Assembly: GCF_009711345.1 (NCBI RefSeq)
Contig: NZ_SMMA01000061.1
Coordinates: 62,001 to 126,000, forward strand
Source: Pseudovibrio flavus
Lineage (GTDB): Bacteria; Pseudomonadota; Alphaproteobacteria; Rhizobiales; Stappiaceae
Length of the DNA stretch: 64,000 bases
Direction of reading: 5' to 3'
A model generated the notes under the pieces. That model made no database searches, was not told the origin of the DNA, and saw only the letters and a program-made list of their open reading frames with translations. This document shows positions 17,036-26,028 of this stretch, piece after piece (position 1 is the first letter of the stretch; each line of letters starts with the position of its first letter). Both the position numbers and the translations under genes were made by a program.

Positions 17036-17116
17036 CGCGACTTTGGAGCAGCGGGGTGCTCTATCTATGCAGCGACCCGCTATTACTCTTTTCGAACGAA
17101 ACGATTTCGCCTCGTT

Positions 17117-17857
17117 TCACATTGTTCCGAGTGTTTTTCGCAGGAAATGACGCGTGCGCGGGTCTACGGGGCTCGTAAACATCTGCTCTGGTGGCCCCTG
17201 CTCTACAATCTTCCCGCCTTCCATAAAAACAACTTTATCGGCGATCTGACGGGCAAATGACATCTCGTGGGTCACGACCAGCATGGTTCGGTTTTCATCT
17301 GCTATGCGCTTGAGCAGTTGGAGAACTTCATCCACCCATTCAGGGTCCAAAGCAGAGGTTGGCTCGTCAATAAGCATAAGCTGCGTGTCAGCCGCAATAG
17401 CCCGCCCGATACCAACGCGTTGCTGCTGCCCGCCGGACAGAGAAACCGGATAGGCGTCACCTTTGTCGCCTAGGCCAATCATCTGCAAAAGGTCATCTGC
17501 ACGCTTGTTCGCTTCCGCTTTCGACCACCCACGAACAACCATAAGCCCTTCAGCAATGTTTGCACGTGCAGTTTTGTTGGCAAACAAGGCGTAGTTCTGG
17601 AAAATGAAGCTGGTTGCAAGGCGTAGAGCCTTAATCTGCTTCGGCGTTGCTGTTGAAACATCAACGCTTAAAGACCCTATGGAAATAGTCCCTTCATCTG
17701 CATGATCAAGGAAGTTGATGCAGCGAAGCAAGGTCGATTTTCCTGTGCCGGATGGCCCAATGATTACGACATGCTGTCCGGCCTCAATATCCAGATCAAT
17801 TCCGTCGAGAACGGGCACCCCGCCATAGAACTTTCTAAGCCCGCGAATTTTGATCAT
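17117..17857 (-). CDS. Polar amino acid ABC importer ATPase (cystine type)
   Basis: A 246-residue ATPase of the polar amino acid family: Walker A GPSGTGKST, signature LSGGQQQRVGIGRA, Walker B LMLIDEPTSALDP, H-loop VTHEMSFA. Last gene of a three-gene leftward operon. Its start overlaps the permease stop by four bases. Closest well-known relatives by layout are TcyN/YecC of the E. coli cystine system. Confidence 0.93.
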   Translation of the reverse strand: MIKIRGLRKFYGGVPVLDGIDLDIEAGQHVVIIGPSGTGKSTLLRCINFLDHADEGTISIGSLSVDVSTATPKQIKALRLATSFIFQNYALFANKTARANIAEGLMVVRGWSKAEANKRADDLLQMIGLGDKGDAYPVSLSGGQQQRVGIGRAIAADTQLMLIDEPTSALDPEWVDEVLQLLKRIADENRTMLVVTHEMSFARQIADKVVFMEGGKIVEQGPPEQMFTSPVDPRTRHFLRKTLGTM

Positions 17858-18528
17858 CGTGCAACAGCTTTCGATAAGCGGGCTTCCAGCGCCTGCTGAA
17901 CAAAGGAAAGAACCTCGACAATCACCCAGTAGAAGATGGCAACGACGATAAAGGTCTCGAAATAGAGAAAGCTGCTCGCAGCTTCTTTCTGGGCTGCCCC
18001 CATAAGCTCGGTAACACCAAGAGTGAAGGCAAGAGAGGTGCTTTTGATAAGGTCGATGAAGTAGTTGACCAGCGTAGGCGCGGCCACTCTAGCAGCTTGC
18101 GGTAGAATAATACGGCGCATCATCTGGGCCGTTGTCATGCCGATAGACTGAGCAGCTTCCCATTGGCTTCGATCAACCCCTATTATTGCAGCACGGATGC
18201 TCTCTGCCATATAGGCTGAGAAATGCAGCGTAAGGCCGATGATTGCGGCAGTAACACCTGTCATTGCCGTGAGTGATGGAAAGAGCTGCGGCAGGCCGTA
18301 GTAAAACAAGAACAGTTGTACCAGCAGCGGCGTGCCGCGAAAGAAGCTGATGAACAGCTTGGTGAACTGGTTCAATACCGGTACACGAACAACACGAACC
18401 ACAGCAAGCAAGCACGCAAGGACCAGAGCCAGTGCCATTGAGACACTGGCCATACCCAAGGTTAAAGGCACGTACTTAAGAAGGACAGGAACAAGCCCGA
18501 CCATATATCCCAGATCGAAGACGCTCAT
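17854..18528 (-). CDS. Polar amino acid ABC importer permease (cystine type)
   Basis: A 224-residue HisM-type inner membrane permease: FISFFRGTPLLVQLFLFYYGLPQLFPS and the EAA loop EAAQSIGMTTAQMMRRIILPQAARVAAPTLVNYFIDLIKSTSLAFTLGV. Such permeases usually work as homodimers when only one is encoded, as here. It sits 24 bases after the binding-protein gene and overlaps the ATPase gene. Confidence 0.93.
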   Translation of the reverse strand: MSVFDLGYMVGLVPVLLKYVPLTLGMASVSMALALVLACLLAVVRVVRVPVLNQFTKLFISFFRGTPLLVQLFLFYYGLPQLFPSLTAMTGVTAAIIGLTLHFSAYMAESIRAAIIGVDRSQWEAAQSIGMTTAQMMRRIILPQAARVAAPTLVNYFIDLIKSTSLAFTLGVTELMGAAQKEAASSFLYFETFIVVAIFYWVIVEVLSFVQQALEARLSKAVAR

Positions 18529-18552
18529 AGGTCTAGCTTATCGCCCGCTACG

Positions 18553-19296
18553 TTAGTTTTTCGTTGTAATGTCGGTTCCGAACCACTTTTGGGAAATTTC
18601 AGCAAGCTTTCCGCTCTCTTTGAGTTCCGTCAAAGCTGTATCGACCTTCGCGGCCATCGCTTTTCCCTCAGCATCAGAACGAAACGGTAGTGCATTGCGA
18701 ATTTCCGAAAACGGCTTACCGGACAAGGCAAGTGGTAGCGGCGTTTCTTTAATCAACTGCGCTGCACTCACACGGTCCATCACAAACGCATCGGCACGGC
18801 CAAGGGCGGTTTCCTGTTCAATATTGCTGTCATAGGTCTTGATTGTAATCTCGTCCGCAAATGGAAGCTCGCGCAGCAATTGCTCAAAGTTGGAACCAAG
18901 ATTAACCGCGACTGTGCGATCCTTAAGGCCCTCAACGCCGTTGATCTCAGCCTCATTGCCTTTCTTCGTTACCACCTGCGCCCCATCGTAAACGTAGGGC
19001 TGCGTAAAGGTAAACTGTGCTTCACGCTCCGGTGTCACGGTAATCTGGTTTGCAATCGTGTCGATGCGCCCCGCCTCCAGCGATCCGATAAGGCCGGAAA
19101 AGCTCATGGTCACGAACTCGATATCATCACCGGTCTGTTCACCAATTGCATTCATCAGGTCAACTTCAAACCCCTGAAGCTTGTCGGACTTCACAAAGGT
19201 GAACGGGAAATAGCTACCGGACATCCCGACGCGGATGGTTTCAGCTTTAACGGGAAGCGCGGCAACAAGGGCCGCCGCTAGAACAAGAGCACGCAT
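18553..19296 (-). CDS. Amino acid ABC importer binding protein, TcyJ-like
   Basis: A 247-residue periplasmic binding protein with a signal peptide (MRALVLAAALVAALPVKA|ETI). Family 3 features: GSYFPFTFVKSDKLQGFEVDLMNAIGEQ, NQITVTPEREAQFTFTQPYVYDGAQVVTKKGNE, and the end ELKESGKLAEISQKWFGTDIT, which matches E. coli cystine-binding protein TcyJ (FliY) in pattern (NQVTIS.ER, KWFG.D.T). Cystine or a related sulfur amino acid is the likely ligand (inference from family). It heads the operon, with its promoter in 19297-19615. Confidence 0.9.
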   Translation of the reverse strand: MRALVLAAALVAALPVKAETIRVGMSGSYFPFTFVKSDKLQGFEVDLMNAIGEQTGDDIEFVTMSFSGLIGSLEAGRIDTIANQITVTPEREAQFTFTQPYVYDGAQVVTKKGNEAEINGVEGLKDRTVAVNLGSNFEQLLRELPFADEITIKTYDSNIEQETALGRADAFVMDRVSAAQLIKETPLPLALSGKPFSEIRNALPFRSDAEGKAMAAKVDTALTELKESGKLAEISQKWFGTDITTKN

Positions 19297-19615
19297 GATC
19301 TGACCTCGGCTAGAGACTGTTTTTCTTAAGCACTATGTAGCCGAAATAGATTTATTTTCCCATATTCGGAGAAGTAGACGGTAAAGATAAGAGAAATAAG
19401 CTCCATATTGAGCCTCGATTAGAAACTCATTCTACAATACCAAAACCCGCCAAAATAGGCGCACTAAAATCGAAGGTTAGTTTCCCTATTTGATTGTGTG
19501 TCTAAAACCGTACAATCGAAATATTTTATAATATCAAATACCTACTTGCGGGGGTGGCCGTCAATTATCTGACGAGAACACCAGTCTTTGCACATTCAGG
19601 CGCATCTCTTAAGCA
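19297..19615. other. Intergenic region upstream of the cystine-type operon
   Basis: AT-rich, no convincing ORF. It must hold the leftward promoter of the amino acid importer and the 3' end region of the AraC gene transcript. An imperfect inverted repeat, GATTGT at 19492-19497 and ACAATC at 19512-19517, is the only structure I could see. No terminator is clear. Confidence 0.5.
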
Positions 19616-20623
19616 TTAGCTTTTGTTCCGCTTAAAGCTTGCTGGGGTCGTACCGGTCCATCGCTTGAATGCAACTGTAAAGGCTGCCTGATCTGCAAAA
19701 CCCAAAGCATAAGCAACCTGCGCAGGCCTATCCCCGCGAAGGAGCAGGCGCTTTGCCAAATCACACCGAGCAAGCTCAACGAGCCCTTTGAAGCTCGTAC
19801 CTTCAGAGGACAAACGACGAGAGAGCGTTCTTCTCGTCATGCAAAGTACGTCAGCCACTTCATCCCCATTGGGCAGAGTACCAGGAAGCTGCGCCCTTAC
19901 AATTTTGAGCACTTTTTCTGAAAGCCCCTCTTCTACCTTCGGCATCTGGCGTAAACGCTCCTCACCATGCTCAAGAAGGTGGCCAAGCAGTGCCCCGTCA
20001 GAAGTTGGAATTGGATAATCCAAAGCATCTTTTGGAAGCAAAAGGCCGCTGTATGGCTGGCCACATTCGATAGAGAACCCCAATAGCTTGGAAAGCTGAT
20101 TGCAATGACCTTCATCGCGGGTCTCAAGGAATAATTTGAAAGGCTGAAGGTCTGGCCCAGCAATTTGTCTTGTTCGCTGGTAAAGCCCGAACAGCAGAAA
20201 CTCACGGTGACGAGCATATTTGTGTGCGCTAACGGCATCACTGCCCAGTTCGATAAAGGGCTGACCATCGTAATCGCGAACACTGAATGTCATATCAGGG
20301 TCTTCCAGTGCATAAAACCGCTGGGCGAATTCAACGACCTGTCCCAGTGTACCGCTCGCGCTCGCAAGGTACGCCATTAGCGTCTTGGAGCCCGGCGCGA
20401 GCAGACCAGCACGCGCACCAAACGTTTTGTCGCCAAGCACTTCACAACAAAGCTCCAGAACTGTCGCCTCGGCTAGCAGCGGAATACGCGCGTCTTCACC
20501 CTCCAATATATCTTCAGACAGCCCCGCTTCTTCTAGAAGCTGCGAGAACGGCATGGCTGCGCCCTTCTCTGCCTCGTAGATCTTGGCGACGTGCTTCAAA
20601 CGGTAGGCGCTTATTCTAGACAT
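19616..20623 (-). CDS. AraC family transcriptional regulator (Arabinose_bd-type N domain)
   Basis: About 335 residues. ATG at 20623 is preferred to the GTG at 20653 because the latter would sit right beside a 22-bp palindrome with no ribosome site, while GGGAGG lies 13 bases before the ATG. The N-terminal domain (GEDARIPLLAEATVLELCCEVLGDKTFGARAGLLAPGSKTLMAYLASAS) is the arabinose-binding-like effector domain of OruR/ArgR-type AraC regulators. The C-terminal double helix-turn-helix (about 230-330) ends LGFADQAAFTVAFKRWTGTTPASFKRN. Divergent from a DUF3302-like/HlyD pair, which it probably controls. Confidence 0.9.
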   Translation of the reverse strand: MSRISAYRLKHVAKIYEAEKGAAMPFSQLLEEAGLSEDILEGEDARIPLLAEATVLELCCEVLGDKTFGARAGLLAPGSKTLMAYLASASGTLGQVVEFAQRFYALEDPDMTFSVRDYDGQPFIELGSDAVSAHKYARHREFLLFGLYQRTRQIAGPDLQPFKLFLETRDEGHCNQLSKLLGFSIECGQPYSGLLLPKDALDYPIPTSDGALLGHLLEHGEERLRQMPKVEEGLSEKVLKIVRAQLPGTLPNGDEVADVLCMTRRTLSRRLSSEGTSFKGLVELARCDLAKRLLLRGDRPAQVAYALGFADQAAFTVAFKRWTGTTPASFKRNKS

Positions 20624-20656
20624 CGCTTCGCGCTGACCTCCCTTTCCGGCCACTAT

Positions 20657-20678
20657 AAATACGTATCGATACGTATTT
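20657..20678. promoter_or_regulatory. Perfect 22-bp palindrome, candidate operator
   Basis: Eleven bases AAATACGTATC are followed at once by their exact reverse complement. Each arm contains the smaller palindrome ATACGTAT. It lies 34 bases before the ATG of the AraC gene and about 125 bases before the divergent membrane-protein gene, the expected place for autoregulation. The same 8-mer ATACGTAT also occurs at 3592-3599 in the feo divergent region. Confidence 0.6.
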
Positions 20679-20804
20679 GTCCAAAACCAAAAAACAGATG
20701 GCCAGAAGCATAAAGAACGACCTTTGCCGATCGCTTAATTCTCCTGCCAAGCAAAAACGCCGCGAACCGGCACCCAAAACACGATGCAAAAAAGGACATA
20801 AGCT

Positions 20805-21197
20805 GTGAAGCCCATCGCTATCGCCGGCTCCATACTTCTTGGAGTTCTATCGACATCAGCAAACGCCAGCCAAGCCATTCCCAGCTGGTGGGTCATGCCC
20901 GGAGAATCCGATTGGTATTCAATCGTCGGCTTGATCGTCTTCTTTCTCGCTCTTCTGCTGGTCATGCATCTTTATGCCCGTTTTGACCACTTTGCAGAAC
21001 GCAGAGCAAAGGGAACGCCGCTACGCACCACTATTCCCATGATGCTAACGGTTGCTCTTGCCTACGAGATTATGCCTGCGCTTAGCCACTTCAGCATCTT
21101 GCTGCCAGCTGCGCTCATACTCACAGCTATTGCGAGGGATTTCATGTTGTGGTGGCGCCCTGAAGCCAATGAAAAAACGCTGGAGGCATACAAATGA
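20805..21197 (+). CDS. Small inner membrane protein, DUF3302/YiaW-like
   Basis: A 130-residue hydrophobic protein from GTG at 20805 (AAAGGACA upstream). It has an N-terminal hydrophobic stretch that may be a signal sequence (about 1-22), then membrane segments at about 40-57 and 75-107, with a charged loop YARFDHFAERRAKGTP between them. It overlaps the HlyD-type gene by four bases. A small membrane protein of this size paired with a HlyD protein is the arrangement of E. coli yiaW-yiaV, so a DUF3302 assignment is plausible but not certain. Confidence 0.65.
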   Translation: MKPIAIAGSILLGVLSTSANASQAIPSWWVMPGESDWYSIVGLIVFFLALLLVMHLYARFDHFAERRAKGTPLRTTIPMMLTVALAYEIMPALSHFSILLPAALILTAIARDFMLWWRPEANEKTLEAYK

Positions 21198-22408
21198 TCG
21201 AGATTCTGGTAACGTCTTTCCCGTTCGTCCTACGCGTTATGTATCTGCGCTGGAAAGGGCTTCCCATAACTCTCTATTCGGTGCACCAAGCACTGTTCCT
21301 ATGGCTCGTTCTCGCGCTCATCTTGTTCTTCGCGGTGTTTTATTATTACCCGAAGTCCTTTAGCGGGCTCGTTCCGTTCAAGACGGTTCCGGTTGTTGCA
21401 GAAAATGGCGGCACTGTAACTGAGGTGTTCGTAAAAGGCGGCGATACAGTCAAAGTCGGCGACCCGCTGTTTTCAGTCGAGAACTCAGCTGAGCTTGCCA
21501 AGGTCGAGGTAGCCAGAATGAAAGTCGCTGAAATTAAAAGCGCCATAACAGCGGCCGAGCATGAAGTAGACATGGCGCAGGCTCAGCTTGCAGCAGCAGG
21601 CACGAACCTTAAGCAGGCCGAGCTGACACTTGCAGATCATGAGGACCTAAAAGGAAGGCAGTCTGTTGCCTTTCAGCCTAACCAGTTGGAACGTGCATCG
21701 ACCCGCAAAGAAACAAGCGAAGCCGACTGTCAGTCAGCGCAAGCCAAATTGGAAGCTGCTAAGGTTCAGGCAGAAAAAGTTCTACCTGCACAGCTCTCCA
21801 GTGCGATTGCCAACCTAAAACAGGCAGAAGTCGAACTTGGCAAAACACGGGTTGTTAGTTTAGTAGATGGAACCGTTGAGCAAATGACACTTCATGTCGG
21901 CTCCCGTGCTGGACAGGCAGCGATGACACCGGCAATGCTAATCATACCGGTGCGAAACGAAGAAGAGAGTTCGCGTATCGTTGCTGGCTTCTCTCAAGTG
22001 TCCAGAACCGAACTTTACGAAGGAATGGCGGCTGAAGTCGCATGTGAAAGTAACTTCAACATAGGCATGATGAATACAGTTTTGCCAGCGCGCATCACCC
22101 GAATTCAAGAGCCGATTTCGGCCGGCCAGATGGGACCAAACGGCCGCCTTATGGAGCCGAACGAAAAGGCGAAACGCGGACAGGTTGTTGCCCACCTTGA
22201 TCTGGTTCACCCAGAACACAAAAAGCTTCTGGTTCCAGGTAGCGGCTGTATTGTGCAGACCTATACAACCGACCTGAAAGGCTCAATGCAAGGTTCCATG
22301 ACTGCTCATGTAGTCGCTGCGATGGGTATTATCAAAGCCGTTGGTCTCCGGATTAAAGCATGGTTGGGCCTCGCATCTGGCATCGGCCTTACAGGGTCAG
22401 CCCACTAA
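21194..22408 (+). CDS. HlyD/EmrA-type membrane fusion protein (YiaV-like)
   Basis: A 404-residue periplasmic adaptor anchored by one N-terminal membrane segment (about residues 33-52). A lipoyl-like half motif (VVAENGGTVTEVFVKGGDTVKVGDPLFSV) is followed by a coiled-coil hairpin rich in Ala/Glu/Gln (about 95-215), the second lipoyl half (KTRVVSLVDGTVEQMTLHVGSRAG) and a beta-barrel. Such proteins bridge an inner membrane pump to an outer membrane channel, but no pump or TolC gene is next to it here. A terminator follows. Confidence 0.88.
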   Translation: MIEILVTSFPFVLRVMYLRWKGLPITLYSVHQALFLWLVLALILFFAVFYYYPKSFSGLVPFKTVPVVAENGGTVTEVFVKGGDTVKVGDPLFSVENSAELAKVEVARMKVAEIKSAITAAEHEVDMAQAQLAAAGTNLKQAELTLADHEDLKGRQSVAFQPNQLERASTRKETSEADCQSAQAKLEAAKVQAEKVLPAQLSSAIANLKQAEVELGKTRVVSLVDGTVEQMTLHVGSRAGQAAMTPAMLIIPVRNEEESSRIVAGFSQVSRTELYEGMAAEVACESNFNIGMMNTVLPARITRIQEPISAGQMGPNGRLMEPNEKAKRGQVVAHLDLVHPEHKKLLVPGSGCIVQTYTTDLKGSMQGSMTAHVVAAMGIIKAVGLRIKAWLGLASGIGLTGSAH

Positions 22409-22436
22409 ACCAGCGGAACATTTCGTTAAATACGAG

Positions 22437-22468
22437 AGAGGCGATCAGATCACCTGACCGCCTCTTTC
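22437..22468. terminator. Terminator between convergent genes
   Basis: Stem AGAGGCG-TCAG / CTGA-CGCCTCT with one internal mismatch and a five-base loop, followed by TTTCCTC on the plus strand. It lies between the HlyD-type gene and the convergent doeD gene and may serve both. Confidence 0.75.
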
Positions 22469-22499
22469 CTCAATTAATTCAATTTTCTATATAATTTAT

Positions 22500-23882
22500 C
22501 TAAACAAGACTCTTAGCGACATGTTGTACCGCATCATGAGCTGCCTCTACGATTTTATCAGCTTCTGAACGTGTCATACATAGCGGCGGAGCAAAGCCGA
22601 GAATATCGCCTTGAGGCATCGCACGGCCAATTACACTTGAGCGCTCCATTAGTGCCGCAGCGATTTGTGGACCCACTTTTTGTGAAGCATCAAAGAACAC
22701 ACGATCATCCTTATCCTTCACGAACTCGACGGCTGCTAAGATACCTTCACCGCGTACTTCACCAACGATAGGTGAAGTCGACAGCACCTCTTTGAGCTGA
22801 TGGTTGAAGTATGCGCCGGTGTCACGGGCGTTGGAGACGAGGTCCAGCTTATCGATCAACTGAAGGTTGGCAACGCCAGCTGCAGCACCGATTGGATGGG
22901 CTGAGTACGTCCAGCCGTGGCCGATTGGTCCAAGCTCATCTGTACCCTTCTCCAGAACCTTCCAAACCTTATCCGATACGATAGATCCGGACAGTGGTGC
23001 GTAAGCGGAAGTTAGGCCTTTAGCGATGGTGATGATGTCAGGCTCGATACCGTAGTGCTGGGAACCGAACATAGAGCCGAGACGACCGAAACCGGTTACC
23101 ACTTCATCAGCAATCAGAAGAATATCGTGCTTCTTCAGAACTGCCTGAATAGCTTCCCAGTAGCCCGCTGGCGGAGGCACAATACCGCCAGTTCCCAGCA
23201 CTGGCTCGCCGATAAAGGCTGCAATAGTATCTGCGCCTTCCTTTTCAATCAGCGCTTCAAGGCTTGCGGCGCACTGGGCAACAAACTCTTCTTCGCTTTG
23301 GGAAAGGTCATCCCTGCGGAAATAGTAGGGCGCGTCAGTATGGATCACCTGCTCTAATGGCAAATCGAACTTCTTGTGAAAGAGCTCAAGACCAGTAAGA
23401 GAGCCGGTCATCAATCCAGAACCGTGATAACCGCGCCAACGAGAGATAATTTTCTTCTTCTGCGGGCGGCCAAGCACGTTGTTGTAGTACCAGACGAGCT
23501 TGATGTTGGTCTCGTTAGCATCCGACCCGGAAAGGCCGAAATACACCTTGGACATGTTGTCCGGCGCACGATCAAGGATCATCTTTGCAAGGGTGATGGA
23601 TGCTTCGGTGCCATGCCCCACATAGGCGTGATAGTAAGCAAGCTCACGCGCCTGCTCAGCAATCGCTTCGGCCACTTCTGAACGGCCATAACCAATGTTT
23701 ACGCAGTAAAGACCAGCAAAAGCATCCAGCATCCGGTTGCCATCCTGATCTTCGATGTAAACACCCTCACCCGTTTTGATAACACGGTTGCTGAGCTCCC
23801 CACGAGCGAACTGGGCAAGGTGGGTAGATGGATGGAAAAAGTTTTCGCGATCCCAATCAGCCAACTGATCGTTTCTAAGCAT
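22500..23882 (-). CDS. doeD: Diaminobutyrate-type aminotransferase DoeD (class III, PLP)
   Basis: A 460-residue class III aminotransferase. The PLP lysine is in DIITIAKGLTSAYAPLSG, the Asp that contacts the pyridine nitrogen is in LLIADEVVTGFGRLG, and GLSGSDANETNIKL binds phosphate. In ectoine breakdown DoeD transaminates L-2,4-diaminobutyrate to aspartate 4-semialdehyde, which DoeC then oxidises. The sequence alone would fit several omega-aminotransferases. The assignment rests on position as the last gene of the ectoine locus, 33 bases after doeC. Confidence 0.85.
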   Translation of the reverse strand: MLRNDQLADWDRENFFHPSTHLAQFARGELSNRVIKTGEGVYIEDQDGNRMLDAFAGLYCVNIGYGRSEVAEAIAEQARELAYYHAYVGHGTEASITLAKMILDRAPDNMSKVYFGLSGSDANETNIKLVWYYNNVLGRPQKKKIISRWRGYHGSGLMTGSLTGLELFHKKFDLPLEQVIHTDAPYYFRRDDLSQSEEEFVAQCAASLEALIEKEGADTIAAFIGEPVLGTGGIVPPPAGYWEAIQAVLKKHDILLIADEVVTGFGRLGSMFGSQHYGIEPDIITIAKGLTSAYAPLSGSIVSDKVWKVLEKGTDELGPIGHGWTYSAHPIGAAAGVANLQLIDKLDLVSNARDTGAYFNHQLKEVLSTSPIVGEVRGEGILAAVEFVKDKDDRVFFDASQKVGPQIAAALMERSSVIGRAMPQGDILGFAPPLCMTRSEADKIVEAAHDAVQHVAKSLV

Positions 23883-23915
23883 TCTAGTATTCCTTTAGGT
23901 CTGAATTTCAATGAA

Positions 23916-25403
23916 CTAGGAGTAATCGCGGCACACGTATTTAATGTCTGTGAAAGCCTCCAGACCTTGGCGGGCGCCTTCGCGCCCAAGGCCGGATTGC
24001 TTCATGCCGCCAAAGGGAATTGGGGCGCCGGTCACTTTGGTTCTGTTGACCGCGACCATGCCGTATTGAAGCTCACGCGTAGCGCGGTAAATGCGTCTGG
24101 CATTGGTCGTATGAATGTAGGCAACCAACCCGTACTCACTCTCGTTCGCCATCGCGATAACATCATCATCACTGTCAAACGGCGTGAGAGCTGCTACAGG
24201 GCCGAAAGTCTCTTCGGTATTGATAAGCGCATCTTTTGGAGTATGCCCAAGCACCGTTGGCTCAAAAAACAGCGGACCAGCGCGGTGTACATTGCCGCCG
24301 CACAAAAGCTGCGCACCCTGCGCGACCGCATCGCGCACCTGCGCGTTTTGCTTGTCGATAGCCGCTTGGTTCACCAGTGGCCCGATATCAGGATCATCAA
24401 GCCCACAGCCGACGCTTAACTCCTTCACCGCCGTAACAAAACGCTCAGCGAACACATCATAAATGGACCGCTCAATAAAGAAGCGGTTAGCAGCTAGGCA
24501 GTCCTGCCCCGATGTCGCGAACTTTGCAGAGATTGCGCAGGTCACTGCTTTCTCAAGATCAGCATCTGCATGAACGATAAATGGGGCATGCCCGCCAAGT
24601 TCAAGCACAAGCCTTTTCACTGTCTCTGCGGAACTACGATAAAGAAGCCGCCCGATTTCCGTGGAACCCGTAAAGGACAAGGCTCTCACGCGATTATCTT
24701 CAGTCCATGGGTTCACAATTGTCTGCGGTTGACCCGTTACGACATTGAAAACGCCAGCCGGAATGCCTGCTCGTTCGGCAAGCTCGGCAAGCGCAGTTGC
24801 TGAAAACGGCGTTTCTTTTGAAGGATGCACGACACAAGTACAGCCCGCTGCCATGGCTGCAGCAGCTTTTCGGGTAATCATCGCGCAAGGAAAGTTCCAA
24901 GGCGTAATAAGAGCTGCAACACCAACCGGTTCACGCCAAACTTCCACTTCGCCGTCTGCCAAGTGAGAGGTTACACCCTCAATATTGGGACGCTTGGTCT
25001 CCTCTGCATAGAACTCAACGAAGCTCGCTGCATAGTCGATCTCGCCCCGTGCTTCCGAAAGGGGCTTCCCTTGTTCCAGCACCATAAGAAGCGCAAGGTC
25101 TTCGCTGTTCTCGCAAATAAGACGGTACCAGTTTCTAAGTAACCCTGCCCGCTCTTGCGGCAGCATACCGGCCCAATTCTGAAACGCACTTTGGGCAGCC
25201 TCAACTGCTCTTACACTGTCATAGGCACTAAGTGCCGGCACCGTCCCCAAAAACGAACCATCGCTTGGGTCACAAACTTCAATTGAAGCACCATCTCCGG
25301 CGGCGCACCACTCCCCGCCAATGTAACTAAACTCTTTAAAAAGTTTGGGATCTGTAAGTTTGGAGAGCGCGCTACTGCGCGGCCTTTCAAGCGTTATACC
25401 CAT
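23916..25403 (-). CDS. doeC: Aspartate-semialdehyde dehydrogenase DoeC (ALDH superfamily)
   Basis: A 495-residue NAD(P)-dependent aldehyde dehydrogenase of the succinate-semialdehyde dehydrogenase type. Catalytic Glu is in VLELGGHAPFIV, catalytic Cys in SGQDCLAANRFF, and the nucleotide site in FTGSTEIGRLL. In the Halomonas ectoine pathway DoeC oxidises aspartate 4-semialdehyde to aspartate. In Roseobacter ectoine clusters the corresponding gene is called ssd. A gap of 128 bases separates it from doeX, so it may have its own promoter. Confidence 0.87.
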   Translation of the reverse strand: MGITLERPRSSALSKLTDPKLFKEFSYIGGEWCAAGDGASIEVCDPSDGSFLGTVPALSAYDSVRAVEAAQSAFQNWAGMLPQERAGLLRNWYRLICENSEDLALLMVLEQGKPLSEARGEIDYAASFVEFYAEETKRPNIEGVTSHLADGEVEVWREPVGVAALITPWNFPCAMITRKAAAAMAAGCTCVVHPSKETPFSATALAELAERAGIPAGVFNVVTGQPQTIVNPWTEDNRVRALSFTGSTEIGRLLYRSSAETVKRLVLELGGHAPFIVHADADLEKAVTCAISAKFATSGQDCLAANRFFIERSIYDVFAERFVTAVKELSVGCGLDDPDIGPLVNQAAIDKQNAQVRDAVAQGAQLLCGGNVHRAGPLFFEPTVLGHTPKDALINTEETFGPVAALTPFDSDDDVIAMANESEYGLVAYIHTTNARRIYRATRELQYGMVAVNRTKVTGAPIPFGGMKQSGLGREGARQGLEAFTDIKYVCRDYS

Positions 25404-25531
25404 ACCTTTGCCCTCTTGGTTGTATGGGTTAGTTCTGCCCGAAACAGAGCAAAAGGTGCTTTCGAATTACCGACTACGGACTAGCCATTTCTTTGGAAAT
25501 TGATCGGCTAAACAGAAGGTTTCAAGGCCTT

Positions 25532-26014
25532 CTATACAAGAGCATCAAGCGGAACCTTGCTTTCGGATTTAACCTGCTTGGTCACCACGTAGGTGTAATA
25601 GCGGCGAAGCCCGATATCAGCGTCCAGCATCCGATCGATAAAGCGCTGATAGCTATCAATATCTTTTGAAAAAACCTTCAGAACGTAGTCAATTCCGCCG
25701 CCAACGGCCCAGCATTCCAATATCTCGGGATAGTCATGGACGGCGCGCTCAAAACGTTCAAAGTCGGCCGTCTTGTGGCTATCTAACTCCACCTCCACCA
25801 AAACCATAGTCAGCGGTGAAAGAAGGCTCAGCGACAGCTTGGCCTCGTATCCAACGATAACCCCTGCCTTCTCCAGCCGCTTGAGGCGCTCCCAACACGG
25901 CGCAGCAGAAAGGTTGACCCGCTCTGCCAACGCTGCCTTGGTGATCCGCCCTTCTTCCTGAAGGATCTTGAGGATTGCAAGATCCCGATCATCGAGCTTG
26001 ATGCCTGTCTTCAA
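25532..26014 (-). CDS. doeX: Lrp/AsnC family regulator of ectoine catabolism, DoeX-like
   Basis: A 160-residue Lrp/AsnC protein: N-terminal helix-turn-helix (LDDRDLAILKILQEEGRITKAALAERVNLSAAPCWERLKRLEKAGVI) and a C-terminal RAM effector domain (about 75-150). It lies between the deacetylase and doeC genes, the place of asnC/doeX in known ectoine loci. These regulators are thought to sense pathway intermediates such as acetyl-diaminobutyrate or diaminobutyrate. It acts beside the MocR-type EnuR encoded at the other end of the cluster. Confidence 0.88.
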   Translation of the reverse strand: MKTGIKLDDRDLAILKILQEEGRITKAALAERVNLSAAPCWERLKRLEKAGVIVGYEAKLSLSLLSPLTMVLVEVELDSHKTADFERFERAVHDYPEILECWAVGGGIDYVLKVFSKDIDSYQRFIDRMLDADIGLRRYYTYVVTKQVKSESKVPLDALV

Positions 26015-26028
26015 AGCGTCATTCCCGC

